DNA from: Pseudomonas yangonensis
GTDB taxonomy: Bacteria > Pseudomonadota > Gammaproteobacteria > Pseudomonadales > Pseudomonadaceae
Reading direction: 5' to 3'
NCBI RefSeq assembly: GCF_009932725.1
Contig: NZ_BLJU01000015.1
Location: 62,001-126,000, forward strand
Length of the DNA stretch: 64,000 nucleotides
Shown: positions 8,351 to 15,571 of the stretch, one piece after another
How positions within the stretch are numbered: position 1 is the stretch's first letter
Layout: each line of letters starts with the position of its first letter
Position numbers and translations under genes: made by a program
Notes under the pieces: model-generated
Told to the model about the DNA's origin: nothing
The model's database searches: none
Seen by the model: the letters and a program-made list of their open reading frames with translations, nothing else

Positions 8351-9409
8351 TCAGGCCGAAGCGGCGTTGTAGAACAGCCTGGAGTCGCGCTGCTCGACCA
8401 GCGCCTGCTCGATGGCGGCCTGATGCACCTCGTCGGCGTGCTCTTCACGCTCTTCCGGCTTGATGCCCAGGCGCTTGAACAGGGCCATGTCCTTGTCCGC
8501 CTGCGGGTTGGCGGTGGTCAGCAGCTTCTCGCCGTAGAAGATCGAGTTTGCGCCAGCCATGAAGGCCAGGGCCTGCATCTGCTCGTTCATCTGCTCGCGG
8601 CCGGCGGACAGGCGTACATGGGATTTCGGCATCATGATGCGCGCCACGGCCAGGGTGCGGATGAAGTCGAAGGGGTCGACGTCCTTCTCCTCGGCCAATG
8701 GCGTGCCCTTGACCTTGACCAGCATGTTGATCGGCACGCTTTCCGGGTGCTCCGGCAGGTTGGCCAGCTGGATCAACAGCCCCGCGCGATCATCCACCGA
8801 CTCGCCCATACCGAGGATGCCGCCGGAGCAGATCTTCATCCCCGCCTCGCGCACGTAGGCCAGGGTCTGCAGGCGCTCACCGTAGGTGCGGGTGGTGATG
8901 ATGTTGCCGTAGAACTCCGGCGAGGTATCGAGGTTGTGGTTGTAGTAATCCAGCCCGGCTTCGGCCAATGCCTGGGTCTGCTCCTGGTCGAGGCGGCCGA
9001 GGGTCATGCAGGTTTCCAGACCGAGCTTCTTCACGCCTTTGACCATTTCCAGCACGTAGGGCATGTCCTTGGCCGACGGGTGCTTCCAGGCCGCGCCCAT
9101 GCAGAAACGGGTGGAGCCGATGGCCTTGGCCTCGGCGGCAGCCTCCAGCACCTTCTGCACTTCCATCAGCTTTTCCTTGTCCAGGCCGGTGTTGTAGTGG
9201 CCGGACTGCGGGCAGTACTTGCAGTCTTCCGGGCAGGCGCCGGTCTTGATCGACAGCAGCGTCGAGACCTGCACGCGGTTGGGGTCGAAGTGCTGGCGGT
9301 GCACGCTCTGCGCCTGGAACAGCAGGTCGTTGAAAGGCTGCTCGAACAAGGCGCGAACCTCGGCGAGGCTCCAGTCGTGACGGGTGGTGGTTTCAGCGGT
9401 TGCGCTCAT
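8351..9409 (-). CDS. bioB: biotin synthase
   Basis: A radical-SAM enzyme inserting sulfur into dethiobiotin to make biotin. The radical-SAM cysteine triad CxxxCxxC is C59, C63 and C66 in GACPEDCKYCPQSGHY, and the downstream TRTYGERL and GGILGMGES motifs are family-typical. The start at 9409 (MSATAETTTRHDW) follows an AGGAC Shine-Dalgarno; 18 further in-frame upstream codons are unlikely to be translated. The length is 352 residues, as expected. It is the promoter-proximal gene of bioB-F-H-C-D and lies 89 bases downstream of a BirA-type operator, so repression when biotin is plentiful is likely. Confidence 0.97.
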   Translation of the reverse strand: MSATAETTTRHDWSLAEVRALFEQPFNDLLFQAQSVHRQHFDPNRVQVSTLLSIKTGACPEDCKYCPQSGHYNTGLDKEKLMEVQKVLEAAAEAKAIGSTRFCMGAAWKHPSAKDMPYVLEMVKGVKKLGLETCMTLGRLDQEQTQALAEAGLDYYNHNLDTSPEFYGNIITTRTYGERLQTLAYVREAGMKICSGGILGMGESVDDRAGLLIQLANLPEHPESVPINMLVKVKGTPLAEEKDVDPFDFIRTLAVARIMMPKSHVRLSAGREQMNEQMQALAFMAGANSIFYGEKLLTTANPQADKDMALFKRLGIKPEEREEHADEVHQAAIEQALVEQRDSRLFYNAASA

Positions 9410-9497
9410 CAGAGAAGTCCTTCGACGCTTGGCGGCATCTGTTGTCGGGCCCCAGCAGGGCATTCAGGCTTTGGCCATCATAAGTGGCGATTGGATG

Positions 9498-9529
9498 CTG
9501 TCAACCACGATAAAGACACAGGTTTACAT
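9498..9529. promoter_or_regulatory. BirA (biotin repressor) operator
   Basis: The sequence CTGTCAACC, a 14-base spacer and GGTTTACAT match the known proteobacterial BirA consensus TTGTAAACC-N14/15-GGTTTACAA at 15 of 18 arm positions with a permitted spacing. It lies in the divergent gap between bioB (start 9409) and the small membrane protein gene (start 9606), where a bio operator is expected. Confidence 0.78.
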
Positions 9530-9605
9530 CTGATCATTTATCGATCAATAGAACTTATGTTATGGCACAAGGCCAAATGCTTACACCTCTCACAGGATGT
9601 TCTGC

Positions 9606-9899
9606 ATGCAGGTTGAAGGTTTTTTTGAAGGACTCGGCGAAGCGCTGGGCCGCGCCATCCGTTTCATCGTCGACATGCTGTCCGGCGTGCTGGGCGCGAT
9701 GGCCGATGCCATCGACGACTTTCTTCACGGGCTGGCCAGGGCCATCGGCATGGACGTGTCGATCTTCAGCATCATTTTGCTGATCATCGGTCTGCTGTTT
9801 CTCTTCAGCGGTGTGCGCTCGTTCCTGCGCGGCTCGATCATCGGCGGGGTGATCTGGCTGTTTCTCGGCCTGATCGTCATGGGCTGGCTGATCCGCTGA
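9606..9899 (+). CDS. 97-residue membrane protein, unknown function
   Basis: A small protein with an amphipathic or weakly hydrophobic first half (residues 1-50, many Ala/Ile/Asp/Phe) and two strongly hydrophobic segments at about 56-70 and 77-94 separated by a short basic loop (SGVRSFLRGS). It probably forms a helical hairpin in the inner membrane with both termini inside. I start at the ATG at 9606, eight bases after an AGGA Shine-Dalgarno, rather than at the ATG at 9597 that overlaps it. It diverges from bioB across the BirA box and lies 43 bases before comF on the same strand, so it may be cotranscribed with comF. No family is recognised. Confidence 0.72.
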   Translation: MQVEGFFEGLGEALGRAIRFIVDMLSGVLGAMADAIDDFLHGLARAIGMDVSIFSIILLIIGLLFLFSGVRSFLRGSIIGGVIWLFLGLIVMGWLIR

Positions 9900-9942
9900 C
9901 GCTGGCTACACTTCCGGCATCCCCGCTCACGGATGAGCCGCC

Positions 9943-10683
9943 ATGCCACTGTTCGACCTCACCTCGCTGCGCCGCCTGCCCTGGCTCAGGCCACGTCGCC
10001 ATTGCCAGCTTTGCGATGAAGCGACCGACCATCCCACGCACAACATCTGCACCGCCTGCGAAGCCGAGCTGCCCTGGCTCGGCCCACACTGTCAGGTCTG
10101 CGCAGTGCCGCTGGCGGCTCACGGGCTGATCTGCGGCGCCTGCCAGAACAAGCCGCCGAGCTTCGCCCGCGTGGAAGCGCCCTGGCGCTACGCCTTTCCG
10201 GTCGACAATCTGATCACCCGTTTCAAGCACCAGGCGCAGTGGCCCCATGGTCGTCTGCTCGCCGAACTGCTGGCCGAGCATCTCGGCCACGCCTACGACG
10301 AAGGCCTGCCACGGCCGCAAGCCCTGCTGCCGGTGCCGCTGGCAGGCAGGCGACAACGGCAGCGCGGCTTCAACCAGGCGCAGATGCTCGCCGACTGGCT
10401 GGGCGCCAGCCTGAAGCTGCCAGTACACAATGACTGGCTGCAGCGCCGTGTCGATACGCCCGCTCAGCAGGGTCTGGATGCCGCCACGCGCAAGCGCAAC
10501 CTGCGCCAGGCATTCGGCCTCGGTCCTCATGCGCCGGTTGCCGGTGCTCATCTGGCGCTGGTCGATGACGTGCTCACCACAGGCGCAACCGCCGGTACGC
10601 TCGCCCATTTGCTGCACCGCGCTGGCGCCCTGCGCGTCGACGTCTACTGCCTGGCTCGCACGCCACGGCCGGGCGATGGCTGA
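9943..10683 (+). CDS. comF: ComF-family phosphoribosyltransferase-like protein
   Basis: A 246-residue cytoplasmic protein of the ComF/GntX family, linked to DNA uptake in competent bacteria. The N-terminal part has paired cysteines (HCQLCDE, NICTACEA, HCQVCAV and LICGACQ) that form a zinc-ribbon-like module. The C-terminal type I phosphoribosyltransferase fold has the PRPP loop ALVDDVLTTGATA near residues 205-217 and the RGFNQAQMLA motif. Biochemical function is not settled for the family. It sits between the small membrane protein and the ModE-like regulator, all on the plus strand, matching the usual pseudomonad order next to bioB. Confidence 0.9.
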   Translation: MPLFDLTSLRRLPWLRPRRHCQLCDEATDHPTHNICTACEAELPWLGPHCQVCAVPLAAHGLICGACQNKPPSFARVEAPWRYAFPVDNLITRFKHQAQWPHGRLLAELLAEHLGHAYDEGLPRPQALLPVPLAGRRQRQRGFNQAQMLADWLGASLKLPVHNDWLQRRVDTPAQQGLDAATRKRNLRQAFGLGPHAPVAGAHLALVDDVLTTGATAGTLAHLLHRAGALRVDVYCLARTPRPGDG

Positions 10684-10742
10684 CTTGACGCACCTGGCAC
10701 AGTCACGCACCGTGCGAACATCCTTTTTGCCAAGCCCGAACC

Positions 10743-11507
10743 ATGTCGCAGCTCGATCCCCTCGCCCAACTGCTCAGCCGCCGACCGAAACGCCTGGCCC
10801 TGCTCGAACAGATCGCCGAACAAGGCTCCATCACCCGCGCCGCCAAGGCTGCCGGGCTGAGCTACAAGGCTGCCTGGGATGCCATCGACGAGCTGAACAA
10901 CCTGTCCGAACAGCCTCTGGTCAGCCGCAGCGTCGGCGGCAAGGGCGGCGGCGGCGCACGCCTGACGCCCGCTGGCGAACGTTTGCTGGCACTGCAGCGA
11001 CGCCTGCAGGCGTTGCAGATGCAATTGTTGCAGGCCGCCGGTGGCGATGCCGACCTGGAGCTGCTCGGCCGCCTGATGCTGCGCACCAGTGCGCGCAACC
11101 AGCTGACCGGCCGCGTACATGCGATCGATGCGCAGGGGCACAACGACCTGATCACTATCGAGCTGCCTGGTGGCAAGCACCTGCAGGCGCTGATCACCCA
11201 TGACAGCACGGAAAACCTGCAGCTGGGCGCTGGCAGCAGCGTGGTTGCGCTGATCAAGGCCGGCTGGCTGGAGCTGCAACCACTGAGCCAGCCGGCAGAC
11301 GTTGGGCTCAATGCACTGGAAGGCCGCATCGAGCAGATTCTGCCGGGCGGCGATGGCCCCAGCGAAGTGCGCGTGAGCCTGGCCAACGGCCAGACGCTGT
11401 GCGCCTCGGTCGAGCCGCAGCGACTGGCGGAGCTGGGTATCGCGGTCGGTGATCCGGTGCGCGCGCAGTTCGCTGCCAGCCAGGTGTTGCTGGGTACGCA
11501 GCTGTAG
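10743..11507 (+). CDS. modE: ModE-type molybdate-responsive transcription regulator
   Basis: A 254-residue regulator. Residues 1-110 form a LysR-like winged helix, with the recognition region GSITRAAKAAGLSYKAAWDA and the glycine loop GGKGGGGARLTPAGERLL, typical of ModE. Two TOBE/MOP molybdate-binding repeats follow, about residues 118-180 (SARNQLTGRVHAID) and 190-250 (LNALEGRIEQILPGG). ModE-molybdate dimers normally repress modABC transport genes, none of which is in this window, so the regulator acts in trans. It follows comF by 59 bases. Confidence 0.88.
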   Translation: MSQLDPLAQLLSRRPKRLALLEQIAEQGSITRAAKAAGLSYKAAWDAIDELNNLSEQPLVSRSVGGKGGGGARLTPAGERLLALQRRLQALQMQLLQAAGGDADLELLGRLMLRTSARNQLTGRVHAIDAQGHNDLITIELPGGKHLQALITHDSTENLQLGAGSSVVALIKAGWLELQPLSQPADVGLNALEGRIEQILPGGDGPSEVRVSLANGQTLCASVEPQRLAELGIAVGDPVRAQFAASQVLLGTQL

Positions 11508-11613
11508 GACGGGCGACTCGACAGAACCCTGGCCCGGAGCAAACGCGGGGATTCTCGGTTGCCGCGGATTTCATCCGGGCTACAAGGCTGTAGCGCGCGC
11601 TCCGTCAGTAACG

Positions 11614-11639
11614 GTAGCGGCGGGTTGCACCCGCCCTAC
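11614..11639. repeat. short intergenic palindrome flanked by GTAG and CTAC
   Basis: GTAGCGGCGGGT then TGC then ACCCGCCCTAC forms a hairpin in the gap between modE and srkA. A few bases upstream (about 11566-11583) is a half copy of the type A REP arm (GGATTTCATCCGGGCTAC). These are typical pseudomonad intergenic repeats. Confidence 0.5.
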
Positions 11640-11690
11640 GGCTAGTCCATCCGCCAGGTACACTGTGCATCCACCTTTGCGGAGCCGCTC

Positions 11691-12665
11691 ATGAGCCATC
11701 CTTTTTTCACCCTCACCCCGGATCTGGTGCTCGATGCCGTGGAGAGCCTTGGCTACCTCAGCGACGCCCGCGTATTGGCGCTCAACAGCTACGAGAACCG
11801 CGTCTATCAGGTCGGTATCGAGGACGAGACACCACTGATCGCCAAGTTCTATCGCCCGGACCGCTGGAGCGATGCGGCGATCCGCGAAGAGCACGCCTTC
11901 AGCCTCGAACTGTCCGAGCATGAGGTGCCGGTGGTGGCGCCGCTGGTACGCGATGGCGAAACGCTGTTCGAACACGGCGGCTTTCGCTTCGCCCTGTTCC
12001 CCCGCCGCGGCGGACGCGCGCCGGAGCCGGGCAATCTCGACCAGCTGTATCGCCTTGGCCAGTTGCTCGGGCGCATGCATGCCATCGGCGCCAGCCGCCC
12101 CTTCGAGCATCGCGAAAGCCTGACGGTGACCGGCTTCGGCCACGCCGCCCTGGCCTCGCTGCTCGACGGTGGCTTCGTACCGCGCAGCCTGTTGCCAGCC
12201 TACGAATCGGTGGCGCGCGATCTGCTCGCCCGACTCGACGAGCTGTTCGCCCGCATACGCTACACGCCGATCCGCCTGCACGGCGACTGCCACCCCGGCA
12301 ACCTGCTGCACCGCGACGACGCCTTCCATATGGTCGACCTCGACGACTGCCGCATGGGCCCGGCCGTGCAGGACCTGTGGATGATGCTGGCCGGCGAGCG
12401 CCACGAACGCCTCGGCCAGCTCGCCGAGCTGGTCGACGGCTATCAGGAGTTCCACGACTTTGCCGCCCGCGAACTGCCGCTGATCGAGGGCCTGCGCGCC
12501 CTGCGCCTGATGCATCACAGCGCCTGGATCGCTCGGCGCTGGGACGACCCGGCCTTCCCCCTGGCCTTTCCCTGGTTCGCCGGCGAACGCTACTGGGGCG
12601 ACCAGATTCTCGCCCTGCGCGAACAGTTGGCGGCGCTGGACGAAGAGCCGCTGCGGCTGTTCTGA
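11691..12665 (+). CDS. srkA: stress-response Ser/Thr protein kinase
   Basis: A 324-residue protein of the SrkA/YihE family, aminoglycoside-phosphotransferase-like kinases that in E. coli protect stressed cells from programmed death. Visible motifs are the N-lobe segment ALNSYENRVYQVG, the catalytic loop RLHGDCHPGNLL near residues 200-211, and the metal-binding VDLDDCRMGPAVQDLW near 218. The full length is close to the 325-residue E. coli enzyme. It is a lone plus-strand gene with REP-type repeats on both sides. Confidence 0.93.
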   Translation: MSHPFFTLTPDLVLDAVESLGYLSDARVLALNSYENRVYQVGIEDETPLIAKFYRPDRWSDAAIREEHAFSLELSEHEVPVVAPLVRDGETLFEHGGFRFALFPRRGGRAPEPGNLDQLYRLGQLLGRMHAIGASRPFEHRESLTVTGFGHAALASLLDGGFVPRSLLPAYESVARDLLARLDELFARIRYTPIRLHGDCHPGNLLHRDDAFHMVDLDDCRMGPAVQDLWMMLAGERHERLGQLAELVDGYQEFHDFAARELPLIEGLRALRLMHHSAWIARRWDDPAFPLAFPWFAGERYWGDQILALREQLAALDEEPLRLF

Positions 12666-12668
12666 GAA

Positions 12669-12718
12669 GTAGCCCGGATACAATCCGGAAGCGCAATCCC
12701 GGATTGCAGCCGGGCTAC
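12669..12718. repeat. REP element, type A
   Basis: GTAGCCCGG at 12669-12677 pairs with CCGGGCTAC at 12710-12718, with further inner pairing (GGATACAATCCGG and CCGGATTGCAGCC). Better-preserved copies of this family are at 29490-29550 and 39504-39563. Confidence 0.75.
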
Positions 12719-12750
12719 AGGATCATCGCGGCTATCGAGAGCAGAAGCCT

Positions 12751-12826
12751 TCGCGGCTGAAGCCGCTCCTACCGGGCAGGTGGACATCTGTAGGAACGGC
12801 TGGGCGGCATTCCGCTTCAGCCGCGA
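12751..12826. repeat. REP element, type C
   Basis: TCGCGGCTGAAGC (12751-12763) is the exact reverse complement of GCTTCAGCCGCGA (12814-12826). The interior carries GCTCCTACCGG and TGTAGGAACGGC. Related copies are at 17802-17861, 22745-22930 and 37002-37170. Confidence 0.75.
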
Positions 12827-13064
12827 TGCTTTTTGTCCGATGCCAAGGGCCTGGGGCGGCATTTGGACTACCCAGCGAGCCCCCGCATACCGATACAGTT
12901 GTGCGCGCCGCGTAAAGTTTGCCTTACGACTTGCCAGCGCTTCGGTATACAGAAAAGGCTCAACGAACAGACAAGCCTGGGGCCTGAAAGCTAAAATTTC
13001 GCGGCTAACCGTTAGCAGGCTGTCGAAACAAACAGCCGATCTGCAGCCCAACCAAGGATCGCCA

Positions 13065-13958
13065 ATGGCCGCCGCCAACCCGCAACGCGGGTACATTCTG
13101 GGCCTTACCGCCTACGTCATCTGGGGCCTGTTCCCCATCTACTTCAAAGCCATACAGCACATTCCGTCGCTGGAGATCATTGTCCACCGTGCGGTCTGGT
13201 CGGCATTGTTCGGCGCGATCCTGCTGATGCTGTGGAAGCATCCTGGCTGGTGGCGCGAGTTGCGCGAGCACCCCAAACGCCTGGCGGTGCTGGCCGGCTG
13301 CGGTCTGCTGATCGCCAGCAACTGGCTGGTGTACGTATGGGCGGTGAACAACGAACGCATGCTGGAAGCCAGCCTGGGTTACTACATCAACCCGCTGGTC
13401 AACGTATTGCTCGGTCTGTTGATTCTCGGTGAACGACTGCGCCGCCTGCAGTGGGTCGCCGTGGGGCTGGCGGCCATCGGCGTGGCGCAACAGGTCTGGC
13501 AGGTGGGCAGCCTGCCCTGGGTCTCGCTGGTGCTGGCACTGACCTTTGGTTTCTATGGGCTGATCCGCAAGAAGGCGCCCGTCGCTGCACTGCCCGGCCT
13601 GGTGGTGGAAACCTGGCTGCTGTTGCCGGTGGCGCTGACCTGGCTGGCCCTGCACCCGGCAGCGATGAGCAGCCAACCCGAGTTCTGGAGCAGCTCGCAA
13701 TGGCTCTGGCTGGCCGCAGCCGGGCCCATCACGCTGGTGCCACTGGTGTGCTTCAACGCCGCCGCGCGCCACCTGCCCTACACCACGCTCGGTTTCCTGC
13801 AGTACATCGCGCCCACCCTGGTGATGCTGCAGGCGATCTTCCTGTTCGGCGAACATTTCGATCCAGCCAAGCTGGTGGCCTTCGCCTTCATCTGGGCAGG
13901 TCTGGCGGTTTACAGCCTGGATATCTGGCTGAGCCTGCGCAAACGCCCGACCGAATGA
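13065..13958 (+). CDS. rarD: EamA-family transporter RarD
   Basis: A 297-residue inner-membrane permease with about ten hydrophobic helices arranged as two EamA halves. It starts with RGYILGLTAYVIWGLFPIYF and includes HRAVWSALFG and the VYVWAVNNERMLEASLGYYI stretch characteristic of RarD. It was named for chloramphenicol sensitivity; substrate unknown. The start is the ATG at 13065, preceded by AAGGA, giving the usual family length; the longer open frame upstream crosses a REP element. It follows srkA on the same strand after a 399-base gap, so it is probably an independent unit. Confidence 0.9.
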   Translation: MAAANPQRGYILGLTAYVIWGLFPIYFKAIQHIPSLEIIVHRAVWSALFGAILLMLWKHPGWWRELREHPKRLAVLAGCGLLIASNWLVYVWAVNNERMLEASLGYYINPLVNVLLGLLILGERLRRLQWVAVGLAAIGVAQQVWQVGSLPWVSLVLALTFGFYGLIRKKAPVAALPGLVVETWLLLPVALTWLALHPAAMSSQPEFWSSSQWLWLAAAGPITLVPLVCFNAAARHLPYTTLGFLQYIAPTLVMLQAIFLFGEHFDPAKLVAFAFIWAGLAVYSLDIWLSLRKRPTE

Positions 13959-14063
13959 ACGACCGGTGCGCCGCGCGTACCGGCTTCACCAGAGCATTGA
14001 ACAAAAAATGCGCACAGACTGCGAAGTCTCGCCAGCATTGGGACGGCGACCTTCGCCCCCGGC

Positions 14064-14098
14064 TTATCCACAGAACCATCCCCGGCATTTGTGCACAA
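14064..14098 (-). other. TTATCCACA box with TTGTGCACAA, isolated copy of the module at 52.6-53.05 kb
   Basis: TTATCCACA (14064-14072), a perfect DnaA-box nonamer, is followed 14 bases later by TTTGTGCACAA. Read on the minus strand this is TTGTGCACAAA...GGGGA...CTGTGGATAA. The copy at 53007-53052 reads TTGTGCACAAAT...GGGGA...CTGTGGAAAC, so the two look related. It lies in the gap between rarD and the ACT-domain gene. Confidence 0.5.
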
Positions 14099-14133
14099 GC
14101 CCTTGATCCTGCTTAATTTTTGACCACTCAGTG

Positions 14134-14168
14134 AAAAGCCCCGGCGCACTAGGCAGTGCGCCGGGGCT
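14134..14168 (-). terminator. terminator following the gcvR-like gene
   Basis: A perfect 13-bp inverted repeat (14137-14149 with 14156-14168, six-base loop) is followed by TTTT on the minus strand. It lies 42 bases beyond the stop of the ACT-domain gene and could also stop rarD readthrough in the other direction. Confidence 0.8.
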
Positions 14169-14209
14169 CCCCAGTTTACCCACAGGCTGATCCACGCAAT
14201 GCGTGGATA

Positions 14210-14728
14210 TCACTCCTCGGTGCGCAGATTCAGCTCCACCATCAAATCGTCGGCCAGGGTCTCCAGGCGCGCCTGCAGTTGCTCCAGGGCCAGCGTTTCC
14301 GGCACGGCGAGCAGCGCCTCGGCGGTGAACAACAGCTCGCCGCTCATCGGTGCTGGTGCCACCTCGGTGAGCAAGCTCTCTAGGTTGACGCCCTGCTCGG
14401 CCAATACGCGGGTGATGTCGCGCACGATACCGGGACGGTCGTTACCCACCAGCTCCAGGCGAATCGCGGCGAAACGCCCGCCTGGTTCACTACCGCTGGC
14501 CGCCAGCTGCACACGGATGCCCTGCGCACTCAACCCCTCGAGTTCCTTGATCAGGCCGCCATGAGCCTCGGCCGGTACATCCACCCGCACGATCCCGGCG
14601 AACTGCCCGGCCATGCGCGCCATCCGGCTCTCCAGCCAGTTGCCGCCATGATTGGCCACGCAGCCGGCCAGACGCTCGACCAGGCCGGGTTGGTCCTCGG
14701 CAATCACCGTCAGTACCAGATGATCCAT
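14210..14728 (-). CDS. double-ACT-domain regulator, GcvR-like
   Basis: A 172-residue protein made only of two ACT domains: residues 1-75, starting VLTVIAEDQPGLVERLAG, and 85-165, starting RLELVGNDRPGIVRDITRVL. The D-Q/R-P-G-[IL]-V signature in each marks amino-acid-binding ACT folds. This is the layout of GcvR, the glycine-responsive partner of GcvA that controls the glycine cleavage genes. No DNA-binding domain is present, so it would act through a partner protein. It is the downstream gene of a likely pair with the GNAT gene at 14761, with a 32-base gap. It sits opposite glcB, another C2-metabolism gene, which fits a glycine/glyoxylate role but does not prove it. Confidence 0.82.
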   Translation of the reverse strand: MDHLVLTVIAEDQPGLVERLAGCVANHGGNWLESRMARMAGQFAGIVRVDVPAEAHGGLIKELEGLSAQGIRVQLAASGSEPGGRFAAIRLELVGNDRPGIVRDITRVLAEQGVNLESLLTEVAPAPMSGELLFTAEALLAVPETLALEQLQARLETLADDLMVELNLRTEE

Positions 14729-14760
14729 GTACTACCTCACTCGTTCATAGGATGGGAAAG

Positions 14761-15210
14761 TCAGTCGCGCAGCGACAACCAGTAGGTGAAGAACTGTTCG
14801 TCGCGCACATAACCGAGCCGCTCATAAAGACGCTGACCGGCCAGGTTGGTCTTCGCCGTCTCCAGTTGCAGACCGCAGGCCCCGGTTGCCTCGGCATGGG
14901 CGCGGGCAGCATTCATCAGCGCCTCGCCAACGCCGCAGCGGCGCGCGCTTTCGTCGACATACAGATCGCTGAGCAGCCAGGCCGGTTCCAGCGCCAGCGA
15001 GGACAGAAAGGGATACAGCTGCACGAACCCCTGCGCGGCGCCCTGTCCGTCGCGGGCGATGAACAAACGCGAATCTCCGCGCTCCAGCCGCGAGCCAAGG
15101 AAGGCGGCGATGTCCGCATCAGCCCGTGGCACCTGATAGAAACGCAGGTAGCCAGCAAAGAGCCGGATGAGATCGACAAGATCGGCAGCAGAAGCGGCGG
15201 AAACCGTCAT
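14761..15210 (-). CDS. GNAT-family N-acetyltransferase
   Basis: A 149-residue acetyltransferase. The acetyl-CoA-binding motif A is visible as LYVDESARRCGVGEALMNAA (about residues 77-96, R/Q-x-x-G-x-G/A pattern), followed by motif B with LETAKTNLAGQRLYERLGYV near 112-131. The N-terminal part (DLVDLIRLFAGYLRFYQVP) is a normal GNAT start. The substrate cannot be predicted. It lies directly upstream of the ACT-domain gene on the minus strand and diverges from glcB. Confidence 0.88.
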   Translation of the reverse strand: MTVSAASAADLVDLIRLFAGYLRFYQVPRADADIAAFLGSRLERGDSRLFIARDGQGAAQGFVQLYPFLSSLALEPAWLLSDLYVDESARRCGVGEALMNAARAHAEATGACGLQLETAKTNLAGQRLYERLGYVRDEQFFTYWLSLRD

Positions 15211-15568
15211 GACAGGCTCCAGAAGGCGTGTCGGGCAGTATAGGCGAGGGACGCGTAGGCCATATTGATGCCGTTGTCAGTAGCGGGATCAATTAATCGT
15301 GTACGTTTTTAATTATTTTATGGAACAATAGCGCCGCTTTTTGCACACACAGCGTATTCAGCATGACCCGAATTAGTCTTTTGGTCGCAGTCTGACGCGC
15401 AACCACTGCATTTCCCCGGAATCTTGATGTAGTATGCCGCGCCACGGACTACAAGACGGCCAGCCCGTCTCCGACGAGCCTCTCTGAAAGCGCAGGCGCT
15501 GATCCGCAGGTCGTTTTCAGAGGTGCCCGAAGCGGCGATTGAGTAAAGCTCAGAGAGTGAGGCAAGTG
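15211..15568. other. 358-base divergent gap with AT-rich promoter region and glcB leader
   Basis: The stretch 15290-15360 is AT-rich (AATTAATCGTGTACG, TTTTTAATTATTTTATGG), unlike the surrounding sequence, and is the likely promoter region for glcB and perhaps the GNAT gene. The part from 15430 to the glcB start is GC-rich and folds (separate entry). I see no gene. Confidence 0.6.
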
Positions 15569-15571
15569 ATG
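15479..15571 (+). promoter_or_regulatory. glcB leader with two mutually exclusive pairings next to the ribosome site
   Basis: CTCTCTGA at 15480-15487 can pair with TCAGAGAG at 15550-15557, a perfect 8-bp helix abutting the TGAGG Shine-Dalgarno (15558-15562). The same left arm, extended to CTGAAA (15484-15489), can instead pair with TTTCAGAGG at 15515-15523. Forming one helix should disrupt the other, which is the logic of a translational switch. No known riboswitch class is recognised with confidence. The leader function is inferred. Confidence 0.45.

Larger units (their letters stand above)
12666..13064. other. 399-base gap: two REP elements, then the rarD upstream region
   Basis: The first 160 bases hold two different repeat families (12669-12718 and 12751-12826). 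The remaining 240 bases are lower in GC and presumably carry the rarD promoter. An open frame runs from 12780 into rarD, but its N-terminal 95 codons read through the REP and have no protein-like pattern. I see no other gene. Confidence 0.7.

Noticed and set aside
12780..13064. 95-codon N-terminal extension of RarD
   Set aside because: It reads through a REP element; the ATG at 13065 has a Shine-Dalgarno and gives the normal family length.
15430..15571. Glycine riboswitch in the glcB leader
   Set aside because: GTGCCCGAAGCGGCG superficially resembles the aptamer core, but the closing stem has the opposite arrangement (CTCTCTGA first, TCAGAGAG last) and the conserved GCCGAAGG-GCAA pattern is not met.
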